Counted from the first letter of the stretch, positions 31,399-44,550 are shown. The stretch: 64,000 nt of DNA from Actinomycetospora callitridis (GCF_028737265.1 NZ_JAQZAK010000003.1:310001-374000); one strand, 5' to 3'. Notes: generated by a model not told the origin, from the letters alone. Made by a program: numbers and translations.

Positions 31399-32907
31399 TC
31401 AGGCGCTCAGGGGCAGCGCACCCGGGTGCAGAGGCGCCGGGAGGTCGGTGGTGCCGTCGGGGTCGAGGTAGCGATCGACGGCCGCGGCGGCCGAGCGGCC
31501 CTCGGCGATCGCCCACACGATCAGCGACGCACCGCGGTGGGCGTCGCCGCAGACGAAGACACCGGGCGCGTCGGTCTGCCAGTCCGAGCCACAGCCGACC
31601 GCGCCCTTGGGGTTGCGCTCGATCCCGAGGGCGGGCAGGAGCGCCCGGTCGTCGGGGCCCGTGAAGCCGATGGAGAACAGCACGAGGTCGCACGGCATCT
31701 CGTGCACCTCCTCCGAGGTCGGCACGACCTCCCGCCGACCCTCGGCGTCCCGGCGCACCTCGACCGACGAGAGCTCGACCGCCCGGACGTGGCCGCGCTC
31801 GTCCCCCACGAACCGGCGCACGGCGGTGGCGAACAGGCGCTCGCCGCCCTCCTCCAGCGCCGGCGGCGTCCGGAAGACGTACGGCCAGGTCGGCCACGGC
31901 GACGACGAGTCCTGCCGGGTCTTCGGCGGCGGGGGGTACTGGTCGAGCTGGTGGACGGCCAGCGCGCCCTGGCGGGTCGCGGTGCCGTAGCAGTCCGCCC
32001 CCGTGTCGCCGCCGCCGATGATGACGACGTTCGCCCCGCGGGCGTTGATCGGCGACGGGCCGTCGCCCTCGCACTCGCGGTTCGCGGGCACGAGGTACTC
32101 CATCGCCAGGTGCACGCCGTCGAGGTCGCGGCCCTCGATGGTGCGGTCGTCGCGGCCCTCGAGCGCGCCGACGGCGAGCACCACCGCGTCGTGCTCGGCC
32201 CGCAACCGCTCCACGGGCAGCGCTGCGGTGCCGACCTCGCAGTTCGTCACGAACCGGGTGCCCTCGGCGCGCATCTGGTCGAGCCGACGGTCGAGCTCCC
32301 ACTTCTCGAACTTGAACTCCGGGATGCCGTAGCGCATGAGCCCGCCGAGGCGGTCGTCGCGCTCGAAGACGGTGACGTCGTGCCCGGCGCGCGTGAGCTG
32401 CTGGGCCGCGGCGAGCCCCGCGGGCCCCGACCCGACGACGGCGACGCGACGCCCGGTGCGGTTGCTCGGCATCTGCGGGACGACGTGCCCGTCGGTCCAG
32501 GCGTTCTCCGCGATCGACCACTCGACGCGCTTGATCGCCACCGGGCCCGGCTGGCTGGTGATCGACAGGACGCAGGCGGCCTCGCACGGCGCGGGGCACA
32601 GGGCCCCGGTGAACTCCGGGAAGTTGTTCGTGGCGTGCAGGCGCTCGCTCGCGCGGTCCCACTCGCCCCGGCGGACGAAGTCGTTCCACTCCGGGATGAG
32701 GTTGCCCAGCGGGCAGCCGGCGCTGCCGGAGTGGCAGAACGGGATGCCGCAGTCCATGCACCGCGCCGCCTGGGTCTGCGTGCCCTCGCGGGTCGCGGGG
32801 TCGGTCAGCGGCGCGTAGAGCTCGTGCCAGTCGGTGCGGCGTTCCTCGATCGGACGCTTGGGGTTGTCCTCACGGGAGTACTTGAGGAACCCGCGTGGGT
32901 CAGCCAC
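31399..32907 (-). CDS. gltD: Glutamate synthase (NADPH), small subunit
   Basis: The 502-residue beta subunit passes electrons from NADPH through FAD to the iron-sulfur centres of GltB. The N-terminal region has cysteines for two 4Fe-4S clusters ([36 protein letters not shown]). The FAD site is [28 protein letters not shown], the NADPH site [17 protein letters not shown], and the C-terminus has [23 protein letters not shown]. The GTG at 32907 overlaps the gltB end by eight bases, so the subunits are translated together. Confidence 0.96.
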   Translation of the reverse strand: MADPRGFLKYSREDNPKRPIEERRTDWHELYAPLTDPATREGTQTQAARCMDCGIPFCHSGSAGCPLGNLIPEWNDFVRRGEWDRASERLHATNNFPEFTGALCPAPCEAACVLSITSQPGPVAIKRVEWSIAENAWTDGHVVPQMPSNRTGRRVAVVGSGPAGLAAAQQLTRAGHDVTVFERDDRLGGLMRYGIPEFKFEKWELDRRLDQMRAEGTRFVTNCEVGTAALPVERLRAEHDAVVLAVGALEGRDDRTIEGRDLDGVHLAMEYLVPANRECEGDGPSPINARGANVVIIGGGDTGADCYGTATRQGALAVHQLDQYPPPPKTRQDSSSPWPTWPYVFRTPPALEEGGERLFATAVRRFVGDERGHVRAVELSSVEVRRDAEGRREVVPTSEEVHEMPCDLVLFSIGFTGPDDRALLPALGIERNPKGAVGCGSDWQTDAPGVFVCGDAHRGASLIVWAIAEGRSAAAAVDRYLDPDGTTDLPAPLHPGALPLSA

Positions 32908-35900
32908 CGGCCGCCACCTCCATGATCACCTCGTGGGGGTCGCGCCCCTCGGTCTGGGCCCGCTGGGTCGCGTCGAGGACGCGCTGGAAGTCGTCGGGCA
33001 TCACCTTGGTGAACCGCGGCACGGCCGCCGCCCAGTCGTCGAGCAGCGCCGCCGCCCGCGGCGAGCCGGTGAGGTCGCGGTGGCGCTCGACGACTCCGCG
33101 CAGCCAGTCCGCGTCCTCGTCGTCCACCTCGAGCAACGACACCATCTCGGGATTCACCCGCACCTCGGGCAGGTCGAGCACGAAGGCGATGCCGCCGCTC
33201 ATCCCGGCGCCGAGGTTGCGGCCCGTCGTCCCGAGCACGACGACGCGGCCGCCGGTCATGTACTCGCAGGCGTGGTCCCCGGTGCCCTCGACGACGGCCA
33301 GCGCCCCGGAGTTGCGGACGCAGAACCGTTCGCCGACCTGGCCGCGCAGGAACACCTCGCCCCCAGTGGCGCCGTAGGCGATGACGTTGCCGGCGATGAC
33401 GTGCCGTTCATCGTCGCCCAGAAACGGGGCGTCCGGGTGCGGACGCACGATCACCCGGCCACCGGACAGACCCTTGGCCAGGTAGTCGTTGCTGTCGCCG
33501 ACGAGGTCGAGCGTCATCCCCGGCGGCAGGAACGCCCCGAACGACTGCCCGGCGGACCCGGTGAACTCGACGTGGACCGTGTCGTCGGGCAGGCCGGCGT
33601 CGCCGTAGCGGCGGGTGATCTCCGCGCCGGTGAGCGTCCCGACGGTGCGGTTGACGTTGCGCACCGGCATCTCGAGGCGCACCGGTGTCACGTCGGACAG
33701 GGCGCCCTCGGCGAGCTGCATCAGCGTGCGGTCCAGGGCCCGGTCCAGGCCGTGGTCCTGGGGGCGCGTGCGGATGCGGTCGGTGGGCGCGCCCTCGGGC
33801 ACGTCGGGGACGGTGAACAGCGGCGTCAGGTCGATGCCCTGGGCCTTCCAGTTGTCCACCGCCTCCGCGGCGTCGATCAGCTCGGCGTGCCCGATGGCCT
33901 CGTCCAACGTGGCGAACCCGAGCTCGGCGAGGTACTCGCGGACCTCCTCGGCGATGAACCAGAAGAAGTTCTCCACGAACTCCGGCTTGCCGGTGTAGCG
34001 CTTGCGCAGCTCCGGGTTCTGGGTCGCCACGCCCACCGGGCAGGTGTCGAGGTGGCAGACGCGCATCATGATGCAGCCGTTGACGATCAGCGGCGCCGTC
34101 GAGAACCCGTACTCCTCGGCCCCGAGCAGGGCACCGACGATGACGTCACGGCCGGTCTTCATCTGGCCGTCGACCTGGACGGTGATGCGGTCGCGCAGCC
34201 CGTTGATCATGAGCGTCTGCTGGGTGTCGGCCAGGCCGACCTCCCACGGCGCCCCGGCGTGCTTGAGCGAGGTCAGGGGCGCCGCGCCGGTGCCGCCCTC
34301 CCACCCGGAGATCAGCACGACGTCCGAGTGCGCCTTCGCCACGCCCGCGGCCACCGTGCCGACGCCGACCGACGCCACGAGCTTGACGTGGATCCGCGCG
34401 TGCTCGTTGGCGTTCTTGAGGTCGTGGATGAGCTGTTTGAGGTCCTCGATGGAGTAGATGTCGTGGTGCGGCGGCGGCGAGATCAGGCCGACGCCGGGCG
34501 TGGAGTGCCGCACCTCGGCGATCCACGGGTACACCTTCTGCCCCGCGAGCTGGCCGCCCTCGCCGGGCTTCGCGCCCTGGGCCATCTTGATCTGGATGTC
34601 GGTGCAGTTGACGAGGTACTCGCTGGTCACGCCGAACCGGCCGGACGCGACCTGCTTGATCGCGGAGCGCTTCGACGGGTCGTGGAGCCGGACCGGGTCC
34701 TCCCCGCCCTCGCCGGTGTTCGACTTGCCGCCGATGTTGTTCATCGCGATCGCGAGGTCGGTGTGCGCCTCCTCCGAGATCGATCCGTACGACATGGCGC
34801 CGGTGGCGAAGCGCTTGACGATCTCCGTGGCCGGCTCGACCTCGTCGATCGGGATCGGCGTCCGACTCCCCGGATAATCTGGCCCGGTGCGCAGCCGGAA
34901 CATCCCGCGCAGCGCGCCGCCGGAGGAGATCAGCCGGTTGACCTCGGCCGTGTAGCGCTGGAACACGTCCCACTGCCTGGTCCGCGTCGAGTGCTGCAGC
35001 AGGAACACCGTCTCGGGGCTGAACAGGTGCAGCTCGCCCTCGCGGCGGTAGGCGTACTCGCCGCCGACGTCGAGCGCGCGGTGGGCCCGCTCCCCCGGGT
35101 TCTCCGGGTGCGCCTGCCGGTGGCGCTCCGCGGTCTCGCGGGCGACGACGTCGAGCCCGCCCCCGCCGAGCTTGGAGGACGTGCCGGTGAAGAACTCGTC
35201 GACGAACTCCTGCGAGAGCCCGACGGCCTCGAAGACCTGGGCGGCGGTGTAGCCCGACACCGTGGAGATGCCCATCTTCGACATCACCTTGCGGACGCCC
35301 TTGACCAGCGCCTTCACGTAGTGGTCGATGGCCTCCGGGCACTCGATGTCCTGCAGCCATCCGCTGGTGATCATGTCTTCGATCGACTCGAACGCCAGGT
35401 ACGGGTTGACCGCCGCGGCGCCGTAGCCGAGCAGCAGCGCGATGTGGTGCACCTCGCGGGCGTCGCCGCACTCGACGACGAGGGCGGCCTGGGTGCGCTC
35501 CCGGGTCGCGACGAGGTGGTGGTGCACCGCCGAGACCAGCAGCAGCGCCGGGATGGGCGCCCACTGCGCGTCGGAGTCGCGGTCGGAGAGCACGAGGATG
35601 CTCTTGCCGGCGGCGATCGCCTCGGACGCCTGGCGGCGCACGCGGTCGAGCGCGCCGGCCAGCGCCTGCTCGCCGCCGTCGACCTCGTAGAGCCCGGAGA
35701 TCACCGTCGCGGCGAACCCGTGCATGTCGCCGTCGTCGTCGATGTGGATGAGCTTGGCGAGGTCGTCGTTGTCGATCACCGGGTCGGGCAGCACGACCTG
35801 CCGGCACGAGGCGGGGCCGGGGTGGAACAGGTTCTGCTCCGGCCCGATCGCCCGCGTCATCGAGGTGACGAGCTCCTCGCGGATCGCGTCGAGCGGCGGG

Positions 35901-37624
35901 TTCGTGACCTGCGCGAAGAGCTGGACGAAGTAGTCGTAGAGCAGCCGGGAGCGCGCCGACAGGGCCGCGGTGGGGGTGTCGGTGCCCATCGACCCCAGCG
36001 GCTCCGCGCCGGTGGTGGCCATCGGCGCGAGGAGGACCCGCAGGTCCTCCTCGGTGTAGCCGAAGGTCAGCTGCCGGCGGACCACCGACGCGTGGGTGTG
36101 GACGATGTGCTCGCGCGCCGGCAGGTCGTCGAGGTGCACCAGCCCGGCGTGCAGCCACTCGCCGTAGGGCGCTGCGGCGGCGAGCTCGCTCTTGAAGGCG
36201 TCGTCGTCGACGATGCCCGGAGAGCCTTCCCCCGTCGCTGCGCTCGCCCCGGAGCCTTCCCCCGTCGCTGCGCTCGCCCCGGAGCCTCCTTCCCCCGTCG
36301 CTGCGCTCGCCCCGCAGCCTTCCCCCGTCGCCCCGAGGCGGGTGTCGACGAGGAACATCCGTCCCGGCCGCAGACGCCCCTTGGCCAGCACCCGCGACGG
36401 GTCGACGTCGAGCACCCCGGATTCGCTGGCCAGCACCACGCGGTCGTCGTCGAGGTGCCACCAGCGGGCCGGGCGCAGGCCGTTGCGGTCGAGGGTGGCG
36501 CCCATGACCGTGCCGTCGGTGAACGTCACGCACGCCGGGCCGTCCCACGGCTCCATGAGGCTCGCGTGGAACCGGTAGAAGTCGCGCTGGTCGGTCGGCA
36601 TCTCGGCGTGGTTCTCCCACGCCTCGGGCATCATCATCATCACCGCGTGCGGCAGCGGCCGGCCCCCGAGCTCGAGCAGCTCGAGCACCTCGTCGAAGCT
36701 CGCCGAGTCCGAGACGTCCTCGGGGCACACCGGCATCGCGCGCTGGAGGTCGCCGGGGAACAGGTCGGTGGCGAGCAGCGCCTCGCGGGCCCGCATGCGG
36801 TTGCGGTTGCCGCGGATCGTGTTGATCTCGCCGTTGTGCGCCATCACCCGGTACGGGTGGGCCAGCGGCCAGCTCGGGAAGGTGTTGGTCGAGAACCGGC
36901 TGTGCACCACGGCGATGGCGCTGACCAGGCGCTCGTCGCGCAGGTCGGGGAAGAACAGCGGCAGCTGGTCGGTGGTGAGCATGCCCTTGTAGGTCATCGT
37001 GCGGCTGGAGAGCGACGCGATGTAGAGCCCGCACCCCTCCTCGGCGGACTGGCGCTCCGCGCGCTTGCGCACGATCCAGGCGAGACGGTCGAGCTCGATC
37101 CCGGCGACCTGACGGTCGGGGGTGGCGACGACGATCTGCGCGAAGTGCGGCATCGCGCCGCGCGCGACCGACCCGACGTCGGCGCCGCCGGGGTCCACCG
37201 GGACCTCGCGCCAGCCGAGGACGTCGAGGCCCTCCTCGGCGACGATGCGCTCGAGCAGCGAGACGGCCTTCGCGCGGTCGTCGGGGTCGGCGGGCAGGAA
37301 CGCGAGGCCGGTGGCGTACGCGAGGACCGGCGCGCCGCCGTCGGGCGACGTCCTGGGCTCGGGCAGCCCGAAGTCGACCGTGGCCCGCAGCAGCGCGTCG
37401 GGCACCTGGAGCATGATCCCGGCACCGTCCCCGCTGGTCGGCTCGCTGCCGGCGGCGCCGCGGTGGTCGAGGTTGTGCAGGACGACCAGCGCGTCGCGCA
37501 CGATCGCGTGGCTGGCCACGCCGCGGGTGTGGGCGACGGCGCCGACCCCGCAGGCGTCGTGCTCGTACGCGGGGTCGTAGAGCCCCTGCGGGCCCGGGGC
37601 CGAGCCGGCCTTCGACACAGGCAT
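32900..37624 (-). CDS. gltB: Glutamate synthase, large subunit
   Basis: The 1574-residue alpha subunit makes glutamate from 2-oxoglutarate and glutamine. After a short propeptide comes the type II amidotransferase with the nucleophile Cys in [16 protein letters not shown] (about residue 25). The central domain follows, then the FMN synthase domain with [42 protein letters not shown], the 3Fe-4S cysteines in [15 protein letters not shown], and the C-terminal beta-helix. The start at 37624 gives a normal N-terminus. Between amidotransferase and central domain is an odd Gly/Ala/Thr/Ser insert encoded by tandem 30-bp repeats (36221-36337). The 234-base gap upstream (37625-37858) shows no gene. 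Confidence 0.96.
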   Translation of the reverse strand: MPVSKAGSAPGPQGLYDPAYEHDACGVGAVAHTRGVASHAIVRDALVVLHNLDHRGAAGSEPTSGDGAGIMLQVPDALLRATVDFGLPEPRTSPDGGAPVLAYATGLAFLPADPDDRAKAVSLLERIVAEEGLDVLGWREVPVDPGGADVGSVARGAMPHFAQIVVATPDRQVAGIELDRLAWIVRKRAERQSAEEGCGLYIASLSSRTMTYKGMLTTDQLPLFFPDLRDERLVSAIAVVHSRFSTNTFPSWPLAHPYRVMAHNGEINTIRGNRNRMRAREALLATDLFPGDLQRAMPVCPEDVSDSASFDEVLELLELGGRPLPHAVMMMMPEAWENHAEMPTDQRDFYRFHASLMEPWDGPACVTFTDGTVMGATLDRNGLRPARWWHLDDDRVVLASESGVLDVDPSRVLAKGRLRPGRMFLVDTRLGATGEGCGASAATGEGGSGASAATGEGSGASAATGEGSPGIVDDDAFKSELAAAAPYGEWLHAGLVHLDDLPAREHIVHTHASVVRRQLTFGYTEEDLRVLLAPMATTGAEPLGSMGTDTPTAALSARSRLLYDYFVQLFAQVTNPPLDAIREELVTSMTRAIGPEQNLFHPGPASCRQVVLPDPVIDNDDLAKLIHIDDDGDMHGFAATVISGLYEVDGGEQALAGALDRVRRQASEAIAAGKSILVLSDRDSDAQWAPIPALLLVSAVHHHLVATRERTQAALVVECGDAREVHHIALLLGYGAAAVNPYLAFESIEDMITSGWLQDIECPEAIDHYVKALVKGVRKVMSKMGISTVSGYTAAQVFEAVGLSQEFVDEFFTGTSSKLGGGGLDVVARETAERHRQAHPENPGERAHRALDVGGEYAYRREGELHLFSPETVFLLQHSTRTRQWDVFQRYTAEVNRLISSGGALRGMFRLRTGPDYPGSRTPIPIDEVEPATEIVKRFATGAMSYGSISEEAHTDLAIAMNNIGGKSNTGEGGEDPVRLHDPSKRSAIKQVASGRFGVTSEYLVNCTDIQIKMAQGAKPGEGGQLAGQKVYPWIAEVRHSTPGVGLISPPPHHDIYSIEDLKQLIHDLKNANEHARIHVKLVASVGVGTVAAGVAKAHSDVVLISGWEGGTGAAPLTSLKHAGAPWEVGLADTQQTLMINGLRDRITVQVDGQMKTGRDVIVGALLGAEEYGFSTAPLIVNGCIMMRVCHLDTCPVGVATQNPELRKRYTGKPEFVENFFWFIAEEVREYLAELGFATLDEAIGHAELIDAAEAVDNWKAQGIDLTPLFTVPDVPEGAPTDRIRTRPQDHGLDRALDRTLMQLAEGALSDVTPVRLEMPVRNVNRTVGTLTGAEITRRYGDAGLPDDTVHVEFTGSAGQSFGAFLPPGMTLDLVGDSNDYLAKGLSGGRVIVRPHPDAPFLGDDERHVIAGNVIAYGATGGEVFLRGQVGERFCVRNSGALAVVEGTGDHACEYMTGGRVVVLGTTGRNLGAGMSGGIAFVLDLPEVRVNPEMVSLLEVDDEDADWLRGVVERHRDLTGSPRAAALLDDWAAAVPRFTKVMPDDFQRVLDATQRAQTEGRDPHEVIMEVAAGG
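36221..36337 (-). repeat. In-frame tandem repeat of 30-33 bp inside gltB
   Basis: Three full units (36221-36250, 36251-36280, 36281-36313) and one partial unit share CCTTCCCCCGTCGCTGCGCT. The third is 3 bp longer. On the coding strand they add ATGEGxGASA-type repeats to GltB without breaking the frame. Such an insert is not expected in this conserved enzyme. Confidence 0.88.
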
Positions 37625-37858
37625 CTCGTGCCTCCTCGTCGTCGCGCGGGTGGTGGAGACCCGGGGACGACGGTGGCCCAGGATGAGTGACGGCGTTGCC
37701 ACCGCCGCGCGTCGTGCGTGCGGCGGGTCCGTGGGTCGAACCCGGTGGGAGGGTGACGGGCACGGGAACGGCGGCGCCGGACCCCGACGTCCTGCGCGGT
37801 GCGTGCCCGATCCTAGTCCGTCAGCGAGCCCGTGGCAGGCCCGCCGGTGAGGTGTGCG

Positions 37859-38974
37859 TCAGCTCTTCGCGGCCGACGGGGGCTCCGCCGGCGCGTCCTC
37901 CTCGCGCTCCTGCTCCGGGTCGGCGGGTGCGGCGTCGACGCTGCTGCTGTTCGCCGACCCGCCCTTGCCCCCGGGCTCGGCGGCGGGCGACCTCTCGTCG
38001 CGGCGCACGCTCGCCTCGTTGCGGGCGCGCTGGTCCTCGTCGGGATCCCCGGTGCTGTTGGTGCTGGCCACGGACGCAGGCGTACCCGGGTCCCCGTCGC
38101 CCGAACCGGCGGCGTCGCGGCCGAACACCTCGCGCGGTCCGCGGACCCACCACAGGTAGAACACGGCGCCGAGGAACACGACGGCGGAGACCACGACGTT
38201 GATCCGCACGTCCCCGAACACCCGGGTCGCCGGGTCGGTGCGCAGGAGCTCGATGACGAAGCGCCCCGCGGTGTAGCCGGCCACGTAGAGGGCGAAGGCC
38301 CGCCCGTGGGCCAGCTGGAAGCGGCGGTCCGCCCACACGACGAGGGCTGCGACGGCGAGGTTCCAGAGCAGCTCGTAGAGGAACGTCGGCTGCACGATCG
38401 CGATCGGCGTGGTGTCGACCGCGATGCCGGTGAGGTTGTCCGGCGCGCCCGTGACGGGGTCGATCCGGCGGTAGATCTCCAGTCCCCACGGCAGCGTCGT
38501 CGGCGCCCCGTAGAGCTCCTGGTTGAACCAGTTGCCCAGGCGGCCGATGGCCTGAGCGGTGACGATGCCCGGCGCGGCGGCGTCGGCGAACGCCGTCAGC
38601 GGGACGCCGCGCCGCCGGCAGCCGATCCAGGCGCCGACACCACCCAGCGCGATCGCGCCCCAGATCCCGAGCCCGCCCTGCCAGATGAACAGCGCCGCGA
38701 TCGGGTTCCCGCCGGGGCCGAAGTACGTCGGCCAGTCGGTGGCCACGTGGTAGAGCCGCCCGCCGATCAGCCCGAACGGCACCGCGTACACCGCGATGTC
38801 GGTGACCGTGCCCGGCTCGCCGCCCCGCGCCACGAAGCGCCGCTCGGTCCACAGGATCGCCACGACGATGCCGGCGATGATGCAGAGCGCGTACGCCCGC
38901 AGCGGGACCGGCCCGAGCTCCCACACACCCTGGGGCGGGCTGGGCAGGTAGGTGGGCAGGACCGCGGCAAGCAC
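37859..38974 (-). CDS. lgt: Prolipoprotein diacylglyceryl transferase
   Basis: This membrane enzyme of 371 residues moves diacylglycerol from phosphatidylglycerol to the lipobox Cys of prelipoproteins. About seven membrane helices carry the signature GRLGNWFNQELYGAPT (near residue 145), the N-terminal HVATDWPTYFGP with GGLGIWG, and the C-terminal HGRAFALYVAGYTAGRFVIELLRTD. The last 90 residues are a charged, probably disordered cytoplasmic tail (DAAPADPEQEREEDAPAEPPSAAKS), common in actinobacteria. It lies 23 bases after trpA in the typical order trpE-C-B-A-lgt. Confidence 0.95.
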   Translation of the reverse strand: MLAAVLPTYLPSPPQGVWELGPVPLRAYALCIIAGIVVAILWTERRFVARGGEPGTVTDIAVYAVPFGLIGGRLYHVATDWPTYFGPGGNPIAALFIWQGGLGIWGAIALGGVGAWIGCRRRGVPLTAFADAAAPGIVTAQAIGRLGNWFNQELYGAPTTLPWGLEIYRRIDPVTGAPDNLTGIAVDTTPIAIVQPTFLYELLWNLAVAALVVWADRRFQLAHGRAFALYVAGYTAGRFVIELLRTDPATRVFGDVRINVVVSAVVFLGAVFYLWWVRGPREVFGRDAAGSGDGDPGTPASVASTNSTGDPDEDQRARNEASVRRDERSPAAEPGGKGGSANSSSVDAAPADPEQEREEDAPAEPPSAAKS

Positions 38975-38997
38975 GGCGCCACGCTATCTGCCGTGGG

Positions 38998-39806
38998 TCA
39001 ACGACCCGTGTGCTGGCCCCGGACGCCCGCGGCGAGCTCGGTGGTGAGTCGGGCGACGGCCGCCCGGCCGTGCTCGGCGGCGCTCACCAGGGCAGAGCCC
39101 ACGATCACGCCGTCGGCGAAGGTGGCGACCTCGCCGGCCTGGGCGCCGTTGCGCACGCCAAGCCCCACGCCGATCGGCAGGTCGGTGTGCGTCCGGGCCC
39201 GCGCGACGAGGCTGGTGGCGGTGTCCGAGACGGCGTCCCGGGCGCCCGTGACGCCCATCGTCGAGGCGGCGTAGAGGAACCCGCGGGTGGCCGCCGTGGT
39301 GGACGCGATCCGCTCGTCCGACGACGACGGCGCGACGAGGAAGATCGGGGCGAGGCCCTCGCGGTCGGCGGCGGCGAGCCAGCTCCCGGCCTCGTCGGGC
39401 ACGAGGTCCGGCGTGATCACGCCGAGCCCGCCGGCGGCCGCGAGGTCGCGCGCGAAGGCGTCGACGCCGTAGCGCAGCACCGGGTTCCAGTAGGTCATCA
39501 CCACGGCGCGCCCGCCCCGCTCCGCGAGCTGCTCGACGATCGCGAGGGTGTCGCGGACCCGGACCCCGCCCTTGAGCGCGGCGTCGACGGCGTGCTGGAT
39601 CACCGGGCCGTCGAGCACGGGGTCGGAGTACGGCAGGCCGACCTCGACGAGGTCCGCGCCCGCGTCGAGGGCCTGCGTCAGCAGCCCGAGCGAGCCCTTG
39701 ATCGTCGGGTAGCCCGAGGGCAGGTAGGCGATCAGCGCAGCGCGATCCTCGGCCTTCGCGGTGGTGAAGACCTCGGCGAGGCGGGTGATGCCGGTGCCGG
39801 TCGCCG

Positions 39807-39810
<4 letters not shown>
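38998..39810 (-). CDS. trpA: Tryptophan synthase, alpha subunit
   Basis: TrpA splits indole-3-glycerol phosphate and channels indole to TrpB. The protein has 270 residues. Catalytic Glu and Asp are in [19 protein letters not shown], with YLPSGYPT at the start of the barrel, [16 protein letters not shown] for the active-site loop, and [17 protein letters not shown] and [10 protein letters not shown] for phosphate binding. The GTG at 39810 overlaps the trpB stop as GTGA. Confidence 0.96.
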
Positions 39811-41126
<1,316 letters not shown>

Positions 41127-41208
41127 CGTGGAGCTCTTCCTGCGGGATGTGCGGGGGTCGTCGGCGATGCTACGAGGCCGAGGGCCGGGAATTCAGGGCG
41201 ACGGGGAT

Positions 41209-42018
41209 TCAGCGCGCCGGCTTCGGGCACGCGGGGTGCGAGCCCGCAGTGACCAGCTGGCGCACCGCCGCCCGCGGGTCCTCCGCCGTGGCCATGGACT
41301 CGCCGACGAGCACGGCGTCGGCACCGTGGCCGGCGTAGGTCATGAGGTCGCCGGGGCCGCGCACGCCCGACTCGGCGACACGCAGCACCTCGCCGGGCAG
41401 GCCGGGGGCGATCCGGCTGAACACCGAGCGATCGACCTCGAGGGTGTGCAGGTCGCGGGCGTTGATGCCGACGAGCTTGGCGCCGGCACGCAGCGCCATG
41501 TCGGCCTCCTCCTCGTTGTGCACCTCGACCAGCGCCGTCATCCCGAGGGAGTGCACGCGGTCGACGAGGGCGTCGAGGGCGTTCTGCTCGAGCACCGAGC
41601 ACATGAGCAGGACCAGGTCGGCGCCGTGGGCGCGCGCCTCGTGCACCTGGTAGGTGCCGATCACGAAGTCCTTGCGCAGGATCGGGATGTCGACCGCGGC
41701 CCGGACGGCGTCGAGGTCGTCCAGCGAGCCGCCGAAGCGCCGCTGCTCGGTGAGCACGCTGATGACCCGCGCTCCACCGTCGACGTAGCGGCCCGCGAGC
41801 CAGGCCGGATCGGGGATCTCGGCCATCGGACCCCGCGACGGGCTCGCGCGCTTGATCTCCGCGATGACACCGATGCCGGGGCCCTGCAGCGCGGCGAGGG
41901 CGTCGAGAGCCGGCGGTGCGGCCGCTGCGAGGTCCTTGACGGCCGCGAAGGGAACGGCGGCTTCGCGGGCGGCGAGGTCGGCCCGAACCCCGTCGAGGAT
42001 CTCCTCCAGGACGCTCAC
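41209..42018 (-). CDS. trpC: Indole-3-glycerol phosphate synthase
   Basis: TrpC closes the indole ring from carboxyphenylamino-deoxyribulose phosphate. It has 269 residues, with [13 protein letters not shown] (catalytic Lys), [49 protein letters not shown] and [13 protein letters not shown] chose the GTG at 42018 ([19 protein letters not shown]), which matches actinobacterial N-termini; an in-frame ATG at 42057 would add 13 unconserved residues. No trpF is found, so the preceding isomerase step is probably supplied by PriA at 47945. Confidence 0.96.
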   Translation of the reverse strand: MSVLEEILDGVRADLAAREAAVPFAAVKDLAAAAPPALDALAALQGPGIGVIAEIKRASPSRGPMAEIPDPAWLAGRYVDGGARVISVLTEQRRFGGSLDDLDAVRAAVDIPILRKDFVIGTYQVHEARAHGADLVLLMCSVLEQNALDALVDRVHSLGMTALVEVHNEEEADMALRAGAKLVGINARDLHTLEVDRSVFSRIAPGLPGEVLRVAESGVRGPGDLMTYAGHGADAVLVGESMATAEDPRAAVRQLVTAGSHPACPKPAR

Positions 42019-42058
42019 GCCGGGTCTGCCCCTTTCCCCCGTCTGAGTTCGCTCCATG

Positions 42059-42766
42059 TTAACCCGCTGCCCCTTCCGTGCTGCCCACCCCGTCGGGAGG
42101 GCCGGAGCCCTGCCTGCGGGCGGTGTCCGGCGCTGGTTCGCCCGAGGGATCGTGGGTCGGTTCCCGGGTCGGGTCCCGGCCGTCGTCGAGCGCCTCCCAC
42201 AGCGCCCGGTCCGGGTCCGCGGGTGGCACGCGGGGCGCGGCCGGGCCGCCGGGGGCGTCGTAGCGCGCCCCCATGCGCGGCAGGACCGCGGCCCACCGGG
42301 CGGCGAGCAGGCCCGCCGCCAGCATGAGCAGCCCGCCGACCACACCGACGATCGGGCCCGCGGGCACCGCCTCGGCGGGCAGGGGCCGGTCGCCGGGGCG
42401 CAGGCCCACGGGCAGCGCGGTGGCCGCCGGCGCGACGAGTCCCACCACGCCGCGCAGCACCGCCCAGAGGCCGGCGACGGCGACGAGGGTGCCGACGACC
42501 CGCCGGCCCCATCCCGACGTCGCGAGGAGCCCACCGACCGCGGCGAGGCACAGCAGCGCCCACGGCACGAGGATCGGTTCGGCGCGGGCGCCCTCGGCGG
42601 TGTTCGTGCGGGGCGCCGGGAGGCCGTCGATCACCTGGCTCACCCACGTGGCGCGCGACGAGCCCCACAGCACGGCGGAGGCGACCACGAGCAGCACCAC
42701 GACGAGGCCGAGCAGGCGCGCCGGGGCGTGCCCGCCGGCGGGTGGCTGCGGCGCCGCCGCGCTCAC
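42059..42766 (-). CDS. Trp-associated membrane protein (TIGR02234 type)
   Basis: The 235-residue protein has four membrane helices ([81 protein letters not shown]). Between the first two lies an extracytoplasmic loop starting WVSQVIDG. A disordered C-terminus rich in Pro, Asp and Gly ends it. The family is found almost only between trpE and trpC in actinobacteria; its function is unknown, with tryptophan or precursor transport suggested by place alone. The GTG at 42766 overlaps the trpE stop (GTGA). Confidence 0.88.
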   Translation of the reverse strand: MSAAAPQPPAGGHAPARLLGLVVVLLVVASAVLWGSSRATWVSQVIDGLPAPRTNTAEGARAEPILVPWALLCLAAVGGLLATSGWGRRVVGTLVAVAGLWAVLRGVVGLVAPAATALPVGLRPGDRPLPAEAVPAGPIVGVVGGLLMLAAGLLAARWAAVLPRMGARYDAPGGPAAPRVPPADPDRALWEALDDGRDPTREPTHDPSGEPAPDTARRQGSGPPDGVGSTEGAAG

Positions 42767-44400
42767 GGCGCCGCCGGGAGGCGATCGGCGAGCGGGACCG
42801 CGGCGGTGCCGTTCGAGCCCGTGCCCGCCGTGCCCGACGGCGCGGCGAGCGTGCCCGCGGCCGCGACGGCGGCGAGGACCGCGCGCGCCTTGTTGACGCA
42901 CTCGGTGTCCTCGGCGACCGGGTCGGAGTCCGCCACGATGCCGCCGCCGGACTGCACGTGGGCGACGCCGTCGCGCAGCAGGCCCGTGCGGATGGCGATC
43001 GCGGTGTCGGCGTCGCCGGCGAAGTCGAGGTAGCCGACGATGCCGCCGTAGAGCCCGCGCCGGGTGGGCTCGAGCTCCTCGATGATCTCCAGCGCCTTCG
43101 GCTTCGGCGCGCCCGAGAGCGTGCCGGCCGGGAAGCACGCGGCCACGGCGTCGAACGCGGTGCGCCCGGCGGCGAGGCGCCCCGTGACCGTGCTGACGAG
43201 GTGCATCACGTGGCTGTAGCGCTCGATCTCGAAGAAGCGGCGCACCGTCACCGTGCCCGGCACGCAGACCCGTCCCAGGTCGTTGCGGCCGAGGTCGACG
43301 AGCATGAGGTGCTCGGCGCGCTCCTTCTCGTCGGCGAGGAGGTCCTTCGCCAGCAGCGTGTCCTCCTCGGCGTCCGCCCCCCGCCAGCGCGTGCCCGCGA
43401 TCGGGTGCGTGGTGGCGACACCGTCCCGCACGGTGACCAGCGCCTCCGGGCTCGACCCGACGATCTCGAAGGGCCGGCCGTCGGCGTCCGCGAGCCGCAG
43501 CAGGTACATGTACGGGCTGGGATTGGTCATCCGCAGCATCCGGTAGATCTCCATCGCGTCGGCCGACGTCTCGGTCTCGAAGCGCTGGGAGAGCACCACC
43601 TGGAACGCGTCGCCGGCGCGGATCCGCTCCTTGGCGACCTCGATCGCGGCGTGGTGCTCCTCGGGCGAGCGGCGCCGCCGCACCGTCGGAGGACCGGCGG
43701 GCGCATCCACCGAGGCGACCGTCGACGGCGCGGGCGCCCCGAGCTCGGCGGTCATGCGGTCGAGCCGGGCGAGCGCGTCGTCGTAGGCGGCGTCGGCCCG
43801 CTCGGGGCTGTCGTCCCAGTTCACCGCGTTGGCGATGAGCGTGACCGTGCCCTCGTGGTGGTCCAGCGCCGCGACGTCGGTGGCGAGCAGCATGACCATC
43901 TCGGGCAGCCGCAGGTCGTCGGTGGCGTGCTCCGGCACGCGCTCGAGCCGACGGACCGCGTCGTAGCCGACGTAGCCGACGAGACCCCCGGTGAGCGGCG
44001 GCAGGCCGGGCAGCGGGTCGGTGCGCAGGCGCTGCAGGGTCTCGCGCAGGACGACCAGCGGGTCGTCGGAGTGCGCCTCGTCGTCCGGGCCGCCGGGCAG
44101 GCCGACCGGCACCTGCCCGGTCCACACCGCGCGGCCGTCGGCCTCGGTCAGCGTGGCGGCGCTGCGTGCCCCGACGAAGCTCCAGCGCGACCACGACTCG
44201 CCGTGCGCCGCGGACTCGAACAGGAACGTGCCGGGTCGCCGGCCGGCGAGCTTGCGGTAGAGCCCGACGGGCGTCTCCCCGTCGGCCAGCAGCCGCCGCG
44301 TCACCGGGATGACGCGGTGGTGCGCCGCCAGGGCGTGGAACCCCGCGCGATCGGGTACGACCGCACCGAGCGGGGCGGCGGAGGGGTCGGAGACGGCCAC
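42763..44400 (-). CDS. trpE: Anthranilate synthase component I
   Basis: TrpE makes anthranilate from chorismate with ammonia from a glutamine amidotransferase (trpG, not in this window). The protein has 545 residues. The N-terminal domain with the tryptophan-feedback region includes [18 protein letters not shown]. The C-terminal chorismate-binding domain has [53 protein letters not shown] and [24 protein letters not shown]. The GTG at 44400 matches mycobacterial N-termini. No Trp-rich leader peptide was seen upstream; instead the 357 bases to the next gene hold elements C, B and A. Confidence 0.96.
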   Translation of the reverse strand: MAVSDPSAAPLGAVVPDRAGFHALAAHHRVIPVTRRLLADGETPVGLYRKLAGRRPGTFLFESAAHGESWSRWSFVGARSAATLTEADGRAVWTGQVPVGLPGGPDDEAHSDDPLVVLRETLQRLRTDPLPGLPPLTGGLVGYVGYDAVRRLERVPEHATDDLRLPEMVMLLATDVAALDHHEGTVTLIANAVNWDDSPERADAAYDDALARLDRMTAELGAPAPSTVASVDAPAGPPTVRRRRSPEEHHAAIEVAKERIRAGDAFQVVLSQRFETETSADAMEIYRMLRMTNPSPYMYLLRLADADGRPFEIVGSSPEALVTVRDGVATTHPIAGTRWRGADAEEDTLLAKDLLADEKERAEHLMLVDLGRNDLGRVCVPGTVTVRRFFEIERYSHVMHLVSTVTGRLAAGRTAFDAVAACFPAGTLSGAPKPKALEIIEELEPTRRGLYGGIVGYLDFAGDADTAIAIRTGLLRDGVAHVQSGGGIVADSDPVAEDTECVNKARAVLAAVAAAGTLAAPSGTAGTGSNGTAAVPLADRLPAAP

Positions 44401-44462
44401 GGCCCCATTCTGGCCCCCGGCCCCGACACCCCTCGGCAACCGGGGTCGCGGTCGCGTGCGCG

Positions 44463-44531
44463 CGACCCGAGAGCAGCGAACGCGCCGTTCGCTGCTTCTA
44501 TGCGCCGGAACTCCCCGTTGATCGGCGCGGG
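44463..44531. repeat. Dispersed element C copy 2, with a strong hairpin (terminator)
   Basis: AGCAGCGAACG-CGC-CGTTCGCTGCT (44472-44496) is a perfect 11-bp stem with a 3-base loop. The flank GCTTCTATGCGCCGGAACTC and the following CCCCGTTG are the inverse of the element at 31325. Lying between the EamA gene (ends 44758) and trpE on the minus strand, it can end EamA transcripts before trpE. Confidence 0.75.
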
Positions 44532-44550
44532 CACCGCGGCTCTGTCGAAC

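Noticed and set aside
36221..36337. Tandem 30-bp units in gltB as a CRISPR-like array
   Set aside because: Units are adjacent without spacers and keep the gltB reading frame.
32834..37690. A 1618-residue open frame on the plus strand opposite gltB
   Set aside because: It is antisense to gltB/gltD, has low-complexity Arg/Gly/Ala/Val content, and arises because high GC makes stop codons rare. No family features.
41127..41208. A small gene between trpB and trpC
   Set aside because: No start with a ribosome site and plausible codon use was seen in the 82 bases.
44401..44462. A tryptophan attenuator with a leader peptide upstream of trpE
   Set aside because: No short frame with adjacent Trp codons is present on the minus strand; only palindromic repeats occur.
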